Assembly: GCA_934045905.1 (NCBI GenBank)
Contig: OW203767.1
Location: 19,595,073-19,659,072, forward strand
DNA length: 64,000 bases
Direction: 5' to 3'
From: Leuctra nigra
Taxonomy: Eukaryota; Arthropoda; Insecta; Plecoptera; Leuctridae
The notes below the pieces were generated by a model, which was not told where the DNA came from, searched no databases, and saw only the letters and a list, made by a program, of their open reading frames with translations. Shown piece after piece: positions 13,029-26,126 of the stretch. Position numbers and translations under genes: made by a program. Position 1 is the stretch's first letter. Every line of letters begins with the position of its first letter.

Positions 13029-14205
13029 GTAGCTATACATTGTATCTCTCATTTTGTTAAATTTTAACTCGACTGGAATCTGCCAAAACATATATTTTTG
13101 TTGGTGTGAATAGTAAAAGTTTAATAATATTTTGAACATGCATAAAATATTTAAATGTACTAAATTTAATTAATCGTAGGTTTAAGTAGAACTGTAATGA
13201 ATGAATAGTGATTTTAGTGAGCAAAGCTCGATGAAATTGCAATATTATGTTATTTTAAGATTGTTTGAAATAACTTCCATAACTTTTGTTATACCAATGT
13301 TTTGAAGAGAAATAAAAAGGGTTTAAAATTCCCCCTAATATCCACATCAAATTATGCGTCGGTCTTCACAATCTAACATTCTAATCAGTGATTTTGGAAC
13401 TTGAGATGTCGACAGTTTAATTTCACAAATTCTATTTGTAATGCGTAACCTAGAATTCTGACAGTTGTTATACCGTCTGTTTTACTAGTGAGTTAGTAAT
13501 TAGTCCAAATCGGAAATGTCATGTTTATCAACAACTTTTACGCACCATGTCAGGGATATATGAATTAAAGTATATAAAGTGTCACGCAATATTATAATTA
13601 AAATGAACTTGTAAATGACAAATTGCTCTCAACATTTAACTAAGTTCCAAGCGTTCTATTCTTGTCAAATCTGTATATAACAAAAATTACCAAATTATCA
13701 ACAACGATTAAACGAAAAAGCAGTATTGCGTTGTACAGCCCTCAAACTCCACAAGTAAGCCATAGCTTGAATAAAATTATGTGCTTATACAGAAAGTAGT
13801 AATGAAGCCTATGAGTGAGGGCAACACGCAGGCACGCAGGAACTATAAATTTGCGGGGGGGGGGGGGGGGGGGGGGGGGGGGGAGACACAATTTGCAAAA
13901 AGAAAAAATCGGTGAAGATACTATTGGCTATACGAAGACAATGGGGGGGGGGGGGGGGGGTCTGGGGCGCCTCCCCCCCCCTTCCCCAGTGAAATACTGA
14001 TCCGCTTAGCCCCGGAAAATTTTTGAATTTAATGTATGAATTTTTTGTATTTCAACACGATTTTATACTTGCCAAGATATCATCTCGTAACTTCCTCAGA
14101 ACTTTCAATTCTGCAGTCCTGTGTATAAATTTGTCTTTCTGACTGTAATAATTACTTGCACAAACAATATAAAGTGTTTTAATAGTACGTAAAGGTCACA
14201 TTTAT
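13029..14205. other. Non-coding stretch with poly-G tracts
   Basis: AT-rich DNA containing two long homopolymer G runs (about 13854-13882 and 13944-13960) followed by a C run. The G runs give a meaningless glycine-rich frame. Such runs often sit in non-autonomous transposons and are error-prone in assembly. Confidence 0.6.
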
Positions 14206-14564
14206 GTACACAGTGGCGTGCCGAACCTTTCTTGAGGACCGGTGCTTATTCATTGATGGGTATACCCACCCACCCCCAATGGTCAAGAACATAAAATTGG
14301 CAGCGATCGCAATGGGGTGTGGGGAGAGGACCACCCAGTAGGTATACATGCAGGTCCGGGGTGCGAGCATAGCCTCAGAAAAAAATTCAATTTAATTACC
14401 AACTTTGAAGGTTTTTGGTGCATTTTAGACTTGAAAATAATTTATCATTGTTAATGTTTGATGAAGCACCTCTTAAAACTACAGAGAAACAAATAAAGTG
14501 AAGTGAATTATTTTAGTCTTAGCTCTGGGAAGTAATTAATTTAATTATTAAACGGTTTGCACCC

Positions 14565-15815
14565 ACACAAATGCCGCGCATCGTTTTTTTCTTCTTTTGG
14601 TTTAAGACGGGTTTACAATGAGTTCACAGACAAGTACGATATTTTTGAAGGAAAACAGAACAGTCAGTATAATTTATATTAGAAATAAAATCAAACAAAA
14701 AATGCCGCGCAGCGAAATTTTGGGATTTTGACTACATTAGATCGAGTTTTAAATGATTTTACAGGTACAACGATTTTGAAAGAAAACAGAAAATTCATTC
14801 ATGTATAAAAATCCCACATAAAAAAGCCGCGCAGCGTTTTTTTTTTGGGGGGTCATTGGAAAGGGTTTATAATGATTTTACAGGTACCTACTAAGTATAA
14901 TTTTGAAAGAAAACAAAAAAATGCATACATAAAAATGCCGCGCAGCGAATTTTTTGTATTTTGGCTACCTTAGGACGGGTTTAAAATGATATTACAATAG
15001 CAATAAAATCACACATAAAATAGCTGCGCAGCAAAAATTTTTGTTTTTGGCTACATTAGAACGGGTTTAAATGATTTAAATGATTTTGAAATGAATAAAC
15101 AAAAACGCGATTTATTTATAAAAAGAAAAGCACACATAATAATGCGCTGCAGCGAATTTTTTGGTTTTCGTCTACCTAGGACAGGTTTAAAATGATTTTA
15201 CATTACTCTATTTTTTAAGGAAAATAGAAAAGTTCTTAATTTATATAGGTAGGTAAGTAATAAAATTATGAATAAAATAGCCGCGTAGAGAAACTTTTTG
15301 GTTTTGGCTACATTAAAACGGGTTTTAAATTATTTTACAAGGTACTGTATTTTTGATAGAAAACAAAAAAAGTAATTCAAACAAAAAAAATGCGGCGCAG
15401 CTATTTTTTGGTTTTCAACTCTACATTAGCACACGTTTAAAATGTTTTTTCAGGTAGGTACAATAATTGTGAATGATTATTTTTTGTATTAGGCTACCCA
15501 AGGGTGTATCCAGGATGAAATTTGGGGGGGGGGGAGTCGCAATGTATAGAATCGCAATGTATAGCTATTTTGGGAAATTATAAATTACCAAATATCAAAA
15601 AATTAGACTAAGAGGTTAAAGACATTTTTGTGAATTTTAACTCAATTCTAAACAATTTGGAACGTTTTTGACATGATCTATCTAAGTTTTTTCCACTTAT
15701 TATTTTAAATGTGCTGATTTTCTTAGATGAAATCCTGATTTCGGTGGGGGCCATGGCCCCCTCGGCCCACCCCTGAATACGCCCTTGAGGCTACCCAAGG
15801 ACGGGTTTAAAATGA
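14565..15815 (+). repeat. Roughly 115-bp satellite array (GCCGCGCAGCG units)
   Basis: About nine degenerate units, each with an ATGCCGCGCAGCG-like start, a T-rich TTTTTTGGTTTTGGCTAC segment, ACGGGTTTAAAATGATTTTA, and an A-rich GAAAACAAAAA tail. Unit starts are near 14571, 14702, 14824, 14937, 15022, 15142, 15281 and 15392. The last unit is interrupted by the MITE at 15499-15787 and resumes at 15788. Confidence 0.85.
15499..15787. mobile_element. hAT-type MITE nested in the satellite, 289 bp
   Basis: Begins CAAGGGTGTATCCAGG and ends CTGAATACGCCCTTG (TIR consensus CAAGGGYGTATYCAG). It is flanked on both sides by AGGCTACC (15491-15498 and 15788-15795), an 8-bp target duplication typical of hAT. 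Joining the outer flanks restores the satellite unit, so the insertion is younger than the array. It includes a G run and GGGGGCCATGGCCCC. Confidence 0.9.
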
Positions 15816-16468
15816 TTTTGGTGCAATTAATTCAATGGATTCAATGGATTCATGTTCGTTAATTTACATCCATCATAAATTATACACAGGCAAAATGTAT
15901 CTCAGGGATATTTAAATTTCCTATGCTTCTTTGCTGATAATAAATACTATTTTCGATCCAGCATGCAGGAGCATGAAAGAAAATACAGAAGATGATTCTC
16001 TAACAGTTATGCTGTTTTTATGATTCATCAAATCCTTTCAATAAGTACTGAAAATGGGTCAATTCAATATTATTTCATAAATATTTTAGTATCCATCCAC
16101 CCACCGAACCATCAACCTGCAGTTTTTGCAACCATCCACCCACCTAGACCTACTCAACCCCTAAAATGTATTAATTGCATTATCACAAATGTACATGTTC
16201 ACTGCATACATTTATTGATACAAATCTTTTGTTCCCTTTCCTTTATTGATATTTACAATGTTACTGTTTGCTGTGCAGCAATACGACGTATACACCCTCA
16301 TCACCATGTTTGTGTGAATACATTATATTGTATTAGTGGATAATGTATCACTGTTACATTATAAAATGTGTCGCAAGGTGGGTAGGTCCCCTGGCGGGGA
16401 CCACCCACCCCCAAAAAATTACTGTGCTTGAGCACCAAATTTAGATAGGTCGGCACGCCACTGGTACA

Positions 16469-18175
16469 GGAACATCGCAGTTATAATTTAATAAATCCAA
16501 ATTGTGAATGTAAATTCCAAGATGGCTGACAAAACGGTATTATGTAATCTCCAAAAGATGCCTTCCGAGGCCCAAAAACATTCGAATACATTTCAAAGTT
16601 ATACCTCTGCATTCTCACCATTTCCTGTTGGTTATTGAACTTTTCCCCTTGCTCTGATTGGCTCCTGATAAAACATTACGCATTGGCCGTTAAGTTCGAA
16701 ACGCACTCCTGACTTTCCACAACGGCGGAGTGATTTCTGCAACTCATCGACGTTAATAATGGAACTATTTTATCAACCATGAATGCGCAATGTTCTAGAA
16801 AATGAATTATAATAACAACTGTAGTCAACTATTAAAGTGTGTTGTAAAATAACAAGCCGTTTTTAAAACGGAAGTGACACGTCAAAGTTATATAGGTAAG
16901 AGAATTTATTTTTACTTTTTTCATGTCATTATAATTTTCGACAGTTTGAATGTTACAAAGAATTTTGTAACAAAAAGAGACAAAGAGAGAAGTGTTTTTT
17001 TATTGTTGTCTCTTCTTGATATGGTAGAGCACAATGTCGAGTGACAAATCCTTGTCTTGGAATTGTATTGTAGTTATTTGCAGGTCGAACTGTTCCTTTT
17101 CCGTTCACTTAGCAAGCAATTTTGCTAATTCAAAGTTAGTTCGTTACTTCAAAGTGAATGCTGGCTCATTTATTTTCTTGAGTTTTTAAATAATTTCACA
17201 GTGTTTTTTTATTCTAAATTATATTCGGTCTTAATTTATGTGATTCCTTATTTGAAATTGCGGTCAAGTCATTGCTTCTTGCTCAAATCCTTAGTTTTGT
17301 ATTGAAAAATAGTTTTCAAATTTGAACAGAAAATTTTGTGTAGCTATAACTCACTTCACCTTTAAAAAAATTAATATAGTTTCGCTGATTTTTTACATAA
17401 ATATTTTCTTGAATAAGAAAATAATTTTTTAAAATCATTGATCTAAATTACTAAAAATTATATTAGTATCATTTTAAAGTTTCACCTGATTTTTAAACTA
17501 TACTCTGTTCAAATTGTAAAATGTCTCAAACTATAATTTCCTCCTAACGAAGGGCGTATCGATCCAAATGTAACAATAAGAAGACAGTTCGCCTCTCGTC
17601 TGTAAAGTTCAGAATTAGCTCATTAGTGCTATTACTATAGGTTAGTGTAATTACGTTATTTAAAGATGAAGCTTATAATAAGCAATAGCCAATTACGGTT
17701 TAAAGCAAATAACAGGTTTGAGTCGGTATTGCTATGTGTAAGACTACAAAGAAATATCATCGGTAAGGGAATTAGGTATGTAGTAGAAAGAGATAATGCC
17801 TGAGGTGCCCAAACCTTTGTTACAGACATATGTGTCTTTGTAGACACTAGACATAGTCAGCGTGGAGTGATACCAACCTAATAATAACATGGACCAGGTG
17901 TTTGTACTAAAGTTGTGAAAGATGCATCTTTGAACCGAGTTCTTTGCAATAACTGCTTAATATTCAAGGCTGCTACTAGTGACAAAAGCATGAACTACAA
18001 TGGGTTAATATTACCCAATGACAACACACTGTTATGAATTTGATATATTGGATTTTTTTTTAATTTAGTTCGAACTAACCCCAATAGATCGCGCCACGTA
18101 CTGCGAAACAATTTATTTTGGATCATGGCTTGAGAATTGAGAATGGAAATAATCTGCATGCAACGCTCCTGATGC
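16469..18175. other. Non-coding stretch
   Basis: AT-rich with no credible exon or repeat ends. Frames here are short and lack splice context. Confidence 0.5.
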
Positions 18176-18240
18176 CATAGTCATAGTCATAATCATAGTC
18201 ATAGTCATAATCAGAGTCATAGTCATAAAATCATAGTCTC
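18176..18240 (+). repeat. (ATAGTC)n microsatellite
   Basis: Around ten imperfect hexamer units with ATAATC and AGAGTC variants. Confidence 0.9.
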
Positions 18241-19990
18241 ATTCAATATTCATCTTATACATTCAATATTCAAACTAAAAATTTGACTGTAATTTAACCG
18301 TTGCTATTTTTAGGATCTAAAAACCCTAATTTTCCTTCGAATTTTCGTACTTTTGTAAAAAAAAATGCCTTTGAAACACATATATTAATGTAATTTTGTG
18401 AATCTAACATTTTTTTAGTTTAATTTTGTAACATAGAACACATAAGCATAAAGTACCTAACTAACGTCACAAAATAACATATTTAGGCTACATAATATAG
18501 CAGCATAATAACATCATAGCATCATATTTACTAAAGATTTGAATTAAACTAATTACCCTTTTAAATGCAAGATTTAAAAAGAAACATAATTTTAATTACA
18601 TCGTGAATAATTTAGTGTACGTTAGCATAGAAATTGAGAGCATATTCTAGAGAGATTATTTGCATACATAGGGTAAAAGATGAGCCCGCAATAAACTCAA
18701 AGAGAGCGCAATGAGATTAGGCTCTTCTAGCAGCGCCAGCCGGGAATTGCGGCCAAAGAAGAAAACGAATGTAGAAAAAAGAAGTAGATTCACTTAAAAG
18801 GAAATTAGTGATCAATAGGAAATAGAAATTAGAGGCAACGTATAGGTCGTCGCTGATGAGAAAAGGAAAAGAATCTCAAAAGAGGATTTGCATTCATTGA
18901 AGTAATAATGAGGGGTGGATTGGATTTCGCTACAGCGCGGAGTTTTCTATATAAAATAATATCCTAGCGGGAAAATACGAGATCTGGGCAGGAAGCTGGC
19001 CTCTTACGGGATTTTGGATCAGTGTGTGTTTTTTTTTAAATATAGAGACACCGATAGTGTTGTCCTTACTCTAAGCCTAACTTTTAACTAGGATATATTA
19101 TTTTCAAATGTATTATGATTTTGGTGAGCGAATTAATTTTTTTATTTTTATTACCTGTACGGGTTTTCAAAACTCAAAACTAATTTATTCATGCTATGTC
19201 AGACTACTATATGTTTTATTAACCATATTTCTTTTCCATAAACGTATTTTTCAAATAAAATAAACACTTTAGTATTATCTATGATTACTTTCACATTTTA
19301 AGGGGATTCTAGGAGGGTATGAGATTTTAATTTCAGGGCAAATATTATAGGAAGATATTAGTAGAGATCAATATTTAGCGAAATCAACCCATTTTCGAAA
19401 GTCAAAAAAATATCCGGGACGATTCAAACTGGTCAAAGACGATTCACAGAAAAAGTATAAATTAAATAATTGTTGAACAAATAGATTACGGCGAGGCCAA
19501 TGGAGTCAATTTTATCCATATCTATAATCTAATCTTCGTTTTTCCCTCATACATACAATCATCTAATATTTTAATTAAGTGCGTCGCATTTTAATTGCTA
19601 ACAACGGGTGTTATTATTGGGCGTGATTGCTGCACCTGACAAGGGCATTGTGACGTCAACAATGCAACACTGTCAGCCCTTTCACACCCCTAAATCACTG
19701 GTGTGGGGGGGGGGGATGTGGGTGACAGATGGGTGTGGTGGGCCCTCGAGGGGTGCGAGACAAGACATGTGGAAGTCAACACACTGGGTATTTGAGAAGG
19801 GTTTGACCACTGATCGAAGAAAATAATAGAGTTTTATTTTATTCACATTTTGTTGACGCTTTTGACATTGGTTTCAGGACGTTTCCACTATCCGGGGTTA
19901 AAATATATTTTTAGCACAATACTATATTTTCTCCTCATACAAATTTTTCATAAAATTGAGGGGAACAAATGGGTTGTATTATTTCTAGAA
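18241..19990. other. Non-coding stretch
   Basis: AT-rich. A patch at 19610-19760 has higher GC and a G run, but no recognisable protein. Confidence 0.45.
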
Positions 19991-19994
19991 ATCG

Positions 19995-20090
19995 ACGTAC
20001 ACTCACTCAACAAATCATAAAACGGTATTTGAGTAAAACGGATTGGATGCTGGTCTGATTCATCGACAATCAATCCTTTTTCAATTAAAT
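19995..20090 (-). mobile_element. Diverged partial copy of the TA-flanked MITE family M2
   Basis: The segment ACGGTATTTGAGTAAAACGG followed by ATTGGATGCTGGTC matches, inverted, the right half of the elements at 38363-38610 and 42611-42814 (GACCAGCAGCCAAT, then CGTTTCGTTCAAATA). The GGCCAAAGT terminus is missing, so the copy is degenerate or truncated. Confidence 0.55.
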
Positions 20091-20293
20091 CAGAGCTCAC
20101 CTATACTAGAGTAAGATATGAGTTAGCCTTCATAGGATGAAGTCATCAAATCTTTTTCAGCCGAAAAAACCTTTTCGGCTTTCTTTTAAAGCCTTTTTCA
20201 GCCTTTTTTCGAATACCGATTTATCTTTTGTTGAGTGTATACCTACGTATTTTCATTATTCAAAATTTCCTTTTTGTCTCGAAGATTCTTTTA

Positions 20294-20433
20294 AGGCCAG
20301 TTTTTCAATCCTCTGTTAAACCAGTAGTTAAATTTAAGTGGTCGTTTAAGATATGGCATTGGTTGTTGCCATTTAAATATAGTAATAATCACTTATTCAA
20401 AATTTAGCAGAGCTTGATCATATTACTTGGCCT
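20294..20433. mobile_element. PIF/Harbinger-like MITE, diverged copy
   Basis: Left AGGCCAGTTTTTCAATCCTC followed by TGTTAAA; right end, read inward, AGGCCAAGTAATATGATCAA then GCTCTGCTAAA. The middle shares ATTGGTTGTTGCCAT with the copy at 12902-13028. The flanking triplets are TAA and TAT, so any target duplication has decayed. Confidence 0.6.
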
Positions 20434-23400
20434 ATATATATCATTATTTTCATTTTTATTTATGAACCATCTACGAATAAAAGCTTAGAATAGAATTTGT
20501 ATGCAAGCTAAATGCTCACTCTTGAACGCGTTTTCATCCTAGATTATGTCCAGTTTGCTCGTCCTGAAGTGTGGATGTGTGGCTCTGGATGATTGAATTG
20601 AGTATTAGGTGTCACCCCCCCCCCCCCCCCCCCCTCCTTCAGCTATCAGTGTGTGGGGGAGGGGGAGGGGTCCATTGACACCTGGGTTCATGTCTTCACT
20701 TGGGGAGAAGTTGAAAGAGCAAATGGTCAATTTAGATCGAAGAGTCAGGGATTGATCGTGGTTATTGGAAATGAAAATAGTAATATTTGTGAACTTGACT
20801 TTGGGAAAGGAAAGCTCTTATAAAGTTATTTGAATCTCTGAGACGTTTATTATGCGACTATTCATTGGAATCTTCTTAACAATTAAATGCCTTGATACAT
20901 TAAAGAAATCCAGAAATACATTTTTCCGATCGACAAATTTTACAAAATACAAATAGGTATTAGTATGTGAAACACAAAATTTACATTTAAATTAGTAATA
21001 AAACATTTTATGGTATGGTGGTTCGATTCCCGCAGTCGTTTCTTATTTTTGTGTGATGTAAAGATTCTGTAATTTACTACCGTCTCCTTCCTACAACAAT
21101 AGTTAATAGTTTTACATGAAACACACAAAATAAGATAAAATCAGTGTTTCAGTGCATGGGTGATAACTTATGTTTATAAATGCATTAACTTCACAGTTAC
21201 AATAAAATGTATGACATTTCAATCTTTCAACCAAATCAATCCCCCTACTTAAAAACTCACTGAAGTTTACTTTCCCAAACTATTAAAACCACACAAACCA
21301 CTCACCTCACATGTTAACATTTTCGTTCCTACTTGACATCCTAATCCCGATTTCCTGCACATCTCCGTCCATTGTGCTCCTTTATCGTTCTTCTGTGCAC
21401 TTTCAATAGATCTTCTAACCGCCGGTCGATTGTAGAGCTAATCGTCTCAATAGACTTCACTAAACTGCATTGACAAGGCCATTGAACAGCTACAAAATAG
21501 ACGTATTGATGAGTGAATCGAGTCTATCAAAGCAAGACCCGGATTTGACAATAGGATTTTCAGGCGGGAGTTTTGGGCAGGACACGTGGATTCGAACGTT
21601 TTGGTTGACGTGAATGTATGAAATAAGCTTGATTTTGGGTGAAACTTTTCGGTGTTGATTTGAGTGAATTTGGTCATGATTTCGAACTTGAAAAGAGCTA
21701 GTAACGCGTTGATAAGCGAGCACCGGTGCGTGCTGCAAATCGAATAAAGATTTTACTAACGCATAGAAAACATTAGCCCCTAAAGCCAAACAAGCCATTA
21801 GATAGATTAATTTTGACAGAGCCTAGAAAAAGACATATCCTAGCCAAGAGAGGAATAACTTAAGAAATAAGATTTGAAGAAGTTCTACTTAATTCTAAAT
21901 CGAAATATCAAAATTTAGATTTTATTTTCTTGAAATAATCTTGAATTGTATTTTGTTTTGACTGAATTGATTTTGTTGATAGATCTTCTTGCTGTATAAA
22001 TAACAGTTCGAAATTTTAGATTGCTTGGACTTGCCAAATTGTCATTCAAATTAATATTTTTGATCCACAGCCAAAAATTATCATTCGTTTATTGCTGTGT
22101 TTGGTTGGTTGAAATGGAACAAACAATTTTTAGGGCAGTACATGCATGTGCAAAAGAAACGAAATAAAATAAAGTTAAAATAATTAACACAAGTTTTATT
22201 TACAGACAATGTTACACGATGTACAATATCTCTGCATGCTTTCTACTAACTGATTTAGAGAGCAAGCAAGGTCTGTATCGTGTAACCATGGTTAAAATAA
22301 AGTTAAGTCATTAAGTAATTAAGAGTTCGGATTGTGCTGTTAGAAAGCAAGCAATTAACATGTTAGTGCAACGTGATTTCTTCAAGAAAATTAACTTTTA
22401 GTCGCTTTTAACGAAAAGAAAATGGGCTTAATTTAGAGGTTTCTTTTCCATCTCTTAATTAATCCACGCCCGTTATTTCGACCCTCGCACATAAACTTTT
22501 TAACCCTCTTTCAAGGTTTTAAATTATCGCTCAATCCGATGCGAACAGTTTTAGTGAGAAGAAAATTCGCGTACAATCTGGAGAGAAAGTGTCAGAGCGT
22601 TTGGATGAGAATTCATCTGATGGATATTGATATTTTCAACGTCAAATTAGATTTAAATCTTTAGATATGCTTTAGATTGATGATTTTGTAGAATGTGTAG
22701 GTTACATAAAAATATGGAATACAAATCTACATAAAAGGCTCCATTTCTTGCGGTATGTTTTAACAGATTTTAAGTTGTCAAAGTCAAATTAGAAGCAAAA
22801 ATGCTAAAAAATTCTTAAGAGGGTCAATAATATCAACAGCGTTATAATTAAATATTATTTGATCAACTATAATTAACAAAAATTTCATCAACTAAAAATT
22901 AATTCGTAATACATTTTTCGTCAGGAAATGAAATCTTTTTATATGATATCGCTATATCTGTTCTAAAGGCAACATAATAAAATACATTAAACAGATAATT
23001 GAAATACTGTCTCAAAACAGTCAAATGGAGTCGTTGACCTTCCCTAAAGTTCACCTCTTCCACAAACTTAACACTTCCATGAAATTCACAAATTGTCCTA
23101 TCGACTGTACCTTTGTACATTTCCACAATTCAGTTGAAAACGCCCCGTCTCTGTAGTTGATTTGTGGCACATTGCACAGTGGCAATGTTAAATGAAATTC
23201 TTAATTTAACAAGTAATTAAGTAACACAAGTTGGCTCATTGCTGGAGCAACGCTAGGAATTCCATAGCCAACATAAACGTGTCGCTGGAAAGACGTACAC
23301 TATAAAATGGGGTGTCGACTTCTAAATTACTTATAAAGAAGGCACTATAGTGTTTCTATGTAGGGGTTAATAAAATCTACCCCCGGTGGTTTAATTTGAA

Positions 23401-25880
23401 GACACCATTGGTTTTGTTTCGTATGAGCGAATCTCGGAATTAAAATCCAGCAGACTTGGCGATGCAACTGGGTTTTATATGCAGACGAATTTAAATGTAC
23501 AGAAGGAAATTAAACAAATTCTTCGTGAAACCTTTTTTTTTGTTTGGTATGAACAATAAAATGGGGAATGAGTTGGTGAAGTTTTTAATGAACTGTCGTT
23601 GCAATATGAATTCTGACGGCAAATTGTTATAAAAGTTGCTATTGTGTACGTTATAGCGAGTTACTGAAATTACTATTTTCATTTAAAATTAATTTGAACT
23701 ATACTACTAGTTTGATTTAAAAAAGATCGCAACGTGCATTACAGAATGCATTAACATTATTCCTAATTACGAATGTAGGCCCAATTTTTATGAAGAAATA
23801 AATCCAAATTTCTCATACATTTCTCAAATAAATTAGCCTTCTTTGTAGATTCGTTTGTATGTCCTTTAGACCTTCTTTCATACCCTGATATAATGTAATT
23901 TTAAATTTTTTGATAGCTGCACCAAAATACCCTACCATAATTTAATCATATTATTTTACAAAACTTTGGAAATATCATAAATACATTTTAAAAATTGTGT
24001 ATGTAAATTTAAATTGCTTTCATAGCCTCATATCTGAGAAAACTAATTGCAACGATATCACGATTACCAAAAGCTCTAAAAGTTAACATTCTAAAACTTC
24101 CACACTAACTAGATTACATCTTAAAGTTGATTAAACTTAGTAAATTATCAGACTTATTCTCACAGAATTAACACAAGAACGAAGTTTGAAAACATTATGA
24201 TGTTGGGAAATTGGAAACTAGATCGCTATGTCACTTGAAAATGCCGAGCACTTTTAGAGTAGACCAGTTCATTAGATGCAACGTCAACGACGAAAACAAA
24301 ACGAGGAACGGAATTAAAGTTGTAAAATTTCTCCTCCACATACAATTAAGAGGTTATATTGCTAAAAAGATGTCAACATTCCGGCTTGTCGCTCGAGTTC
24401 TACTTCTAATAAAGAGTCAAATCGTTGCCCATGGTTCTGGAGGGTGTGAAATTGGATCCAATAAAATTCAACGCCAGCTATTCGTCGCGTAAAGAGAATG
24501 GTTAAATTTGTTAATTAGTTTTAGTGGGGGTGTAAAAATGGTGTCAAATGATTTCATCAGAAGTTCCGAGGTCTTAACTGTTACTTAACGTTTTATGTCG
24601 AGGACGAAAAATTCACAAGAAAACAGAAGCTCTCTCTCAACAGAATGTGGCAAAATCGATGAGTAAGATTAACTGTCAGTACACTAAATGACAATCTCAT
24701 CTTATGTCAATAAGTAATTAAGTAATTATTAACTTTCTTGATTTAATTTCCTAATTGAAACCACTTCTGTCGTTCTTTTCAATATCTTTCTTTAACAATT
24801 GTATTTAAAATACGATAAAACTATTGAAAAATTGTCTGTTCCCCAAGAAAATAAACAAGGTTGAGTTTTACCATATCAACCAGTACGAAGCAACTATAAG
24901 TAATCACTCTAAATGATATATGAGCTGCTGACAGATTTGCTTATCGCCCAATGCCTTTCAATGGCACCCATTTCTATTGCAAGATTGTGAAATTTGTGCG
25001 AATTAAATGGAGTTTAAATATATTTTCGTATAAGATAGGATTTGATGCACATGTATGTACCTGAATGATACGTTATGATTGGCATCTTCCAGAGATGAGA
25101 ACCATCATAAACATCTCTTCTTCGAAATATACCATGCGTCTAATTTCTAAATAATTCTATGAACATAATATCGAGCATTTTGAGCTGATAAGAATGAAAT
25201 TCATATAAGCGTATTCAATATGTCTAGGTTCTCTTCTTACAACCTCGGAATAACTGTCTATATAATATTTGTCAATTTGTCTATATTTTTCTGTATTGCA
25301 TTAATAAAGAATCGAATTGAATTGAATGGAATTTAAATTCATATCGATTTATTTATGCATTCAAAGTACTCATACCATCCAAACACCAATACTACTTTGA
25401 AATCAATAAAATTACCTCAGTTAAGTTACAAATTTCATGTTAATGTAACAATCATTCATTCTAGTGGCCACAAAAGAGTGTCGAATTACTTGAGTAAAAG
25501 TAACAGATAATGGATGCTGTAAGTAGATACTTGCAAGTGAAGTCAACGCAAGATGATAAAGATGTCGAGTTTGATAGGGAAGAAGGAGCTCTCTAAGGGG
25601 TGCGGAATGATTGGGGGAAGATTGAACACATTTGGGGGTGAATTAAGGAAAGCACATAGAATGGAGGGATGGAAAGATCTCCCCCTGTACTTTCTTATTG
25701 GCAAGGAGGGGGGAATCTTATCCAATCAGAATGGAGGACGTGTGATAACAGAGTTTTATAGAATGTCAGTTAGATTCTTGTATTATTTTATAGAAGTTTC
25801 AGTTGTCAGGATGATAAAGTACTTATATTTTTGTCACTTCCTTAAATCACACATTTACAAATAATTACATAAAAAAGTCA
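20434..25880. other. AT-rich non-coding stretch
   Basis: Holds a long C run (about 20609-20634), a pol III B-box-like GGTTCGATTCCCG at about 21020 without an A box, and the third dispersed motif copy at 21704-21720. A looser relative of that motif, ACGTATTGATGAGTGAATCG, sits at about 21501-21520. No exon was recognised. Confidence 0.5.
21704..21720 (+). repeat. Short dispersed motif, copy 3
   Basis: ACGCGTTGATAAGCGAG, identical to the first 17 bases of copy 1; downstream it diverges (CACCGG instead of CCTTCG). Confidence 0.45.
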
Positions 25881-26126
25881 CTGTACCGCAGAGGTAGAAG
25901 GTCCGATGTCCATTCTCTTCATTTCATTGCACACTTTTAGAATCATATAATCAAGCTCTATCAATTGCCATTTGACTGAAGTCAACAATAACAGTTGTAT
26001 TGAAGTATTCACGTACACAATGCACCATTACAAAATTTATACTTGAATGAAAACATAAATATTGTTTTTTGAGCTCACCTCCAGAATCATTGAATGGACA
26101 TCGGGCCTTCTACCTCTGAAGTACAG
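25881..26126. mobile_element. MITE family M1, copy A
   Basis: The TIR reads CTGTACCGCAGAGGTAGAAG on the left and CTGTACTTCAGAGGTAGAAG on the right (inverted), followed on both sides by GYCCGATGTCCATT. Element length is about 246 bp with no frame. Three more copies occur in the window (29852-30082, 30886-31053, 44619-44813). Confidence 0.85.

Larger units (their letters stand above)
14211..16463. mobile_element. 2.25-kb TIR element containing a satellite array
   Basis: Its left end is CAGTGGCGTGCCGAACC and its right end is the reverse complement of CAGTGGCGTGCCGACC. Both ends are directly flanked by GTACA (14206-14210 and 16464-16468), a perfect 5-bp target-site duplication. Inside are subterminal GGTGGG/CCCACC-rich stretches, a tandem array of about 115-bp units and a nested hAT-type MITE. 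No transposase frame is visible, so this is a non-autonomous DNA transposon. The TIR start resembles many hAT elements but a 5-bp duplication does not fit hAT, so the superfamily is left open. Confidence 0.75.

Noticed and set aside
21010..21040. tRNA or SINE from GGTTCGATTCCCG
   Set aside because: B box alone; no A box, no duplication.
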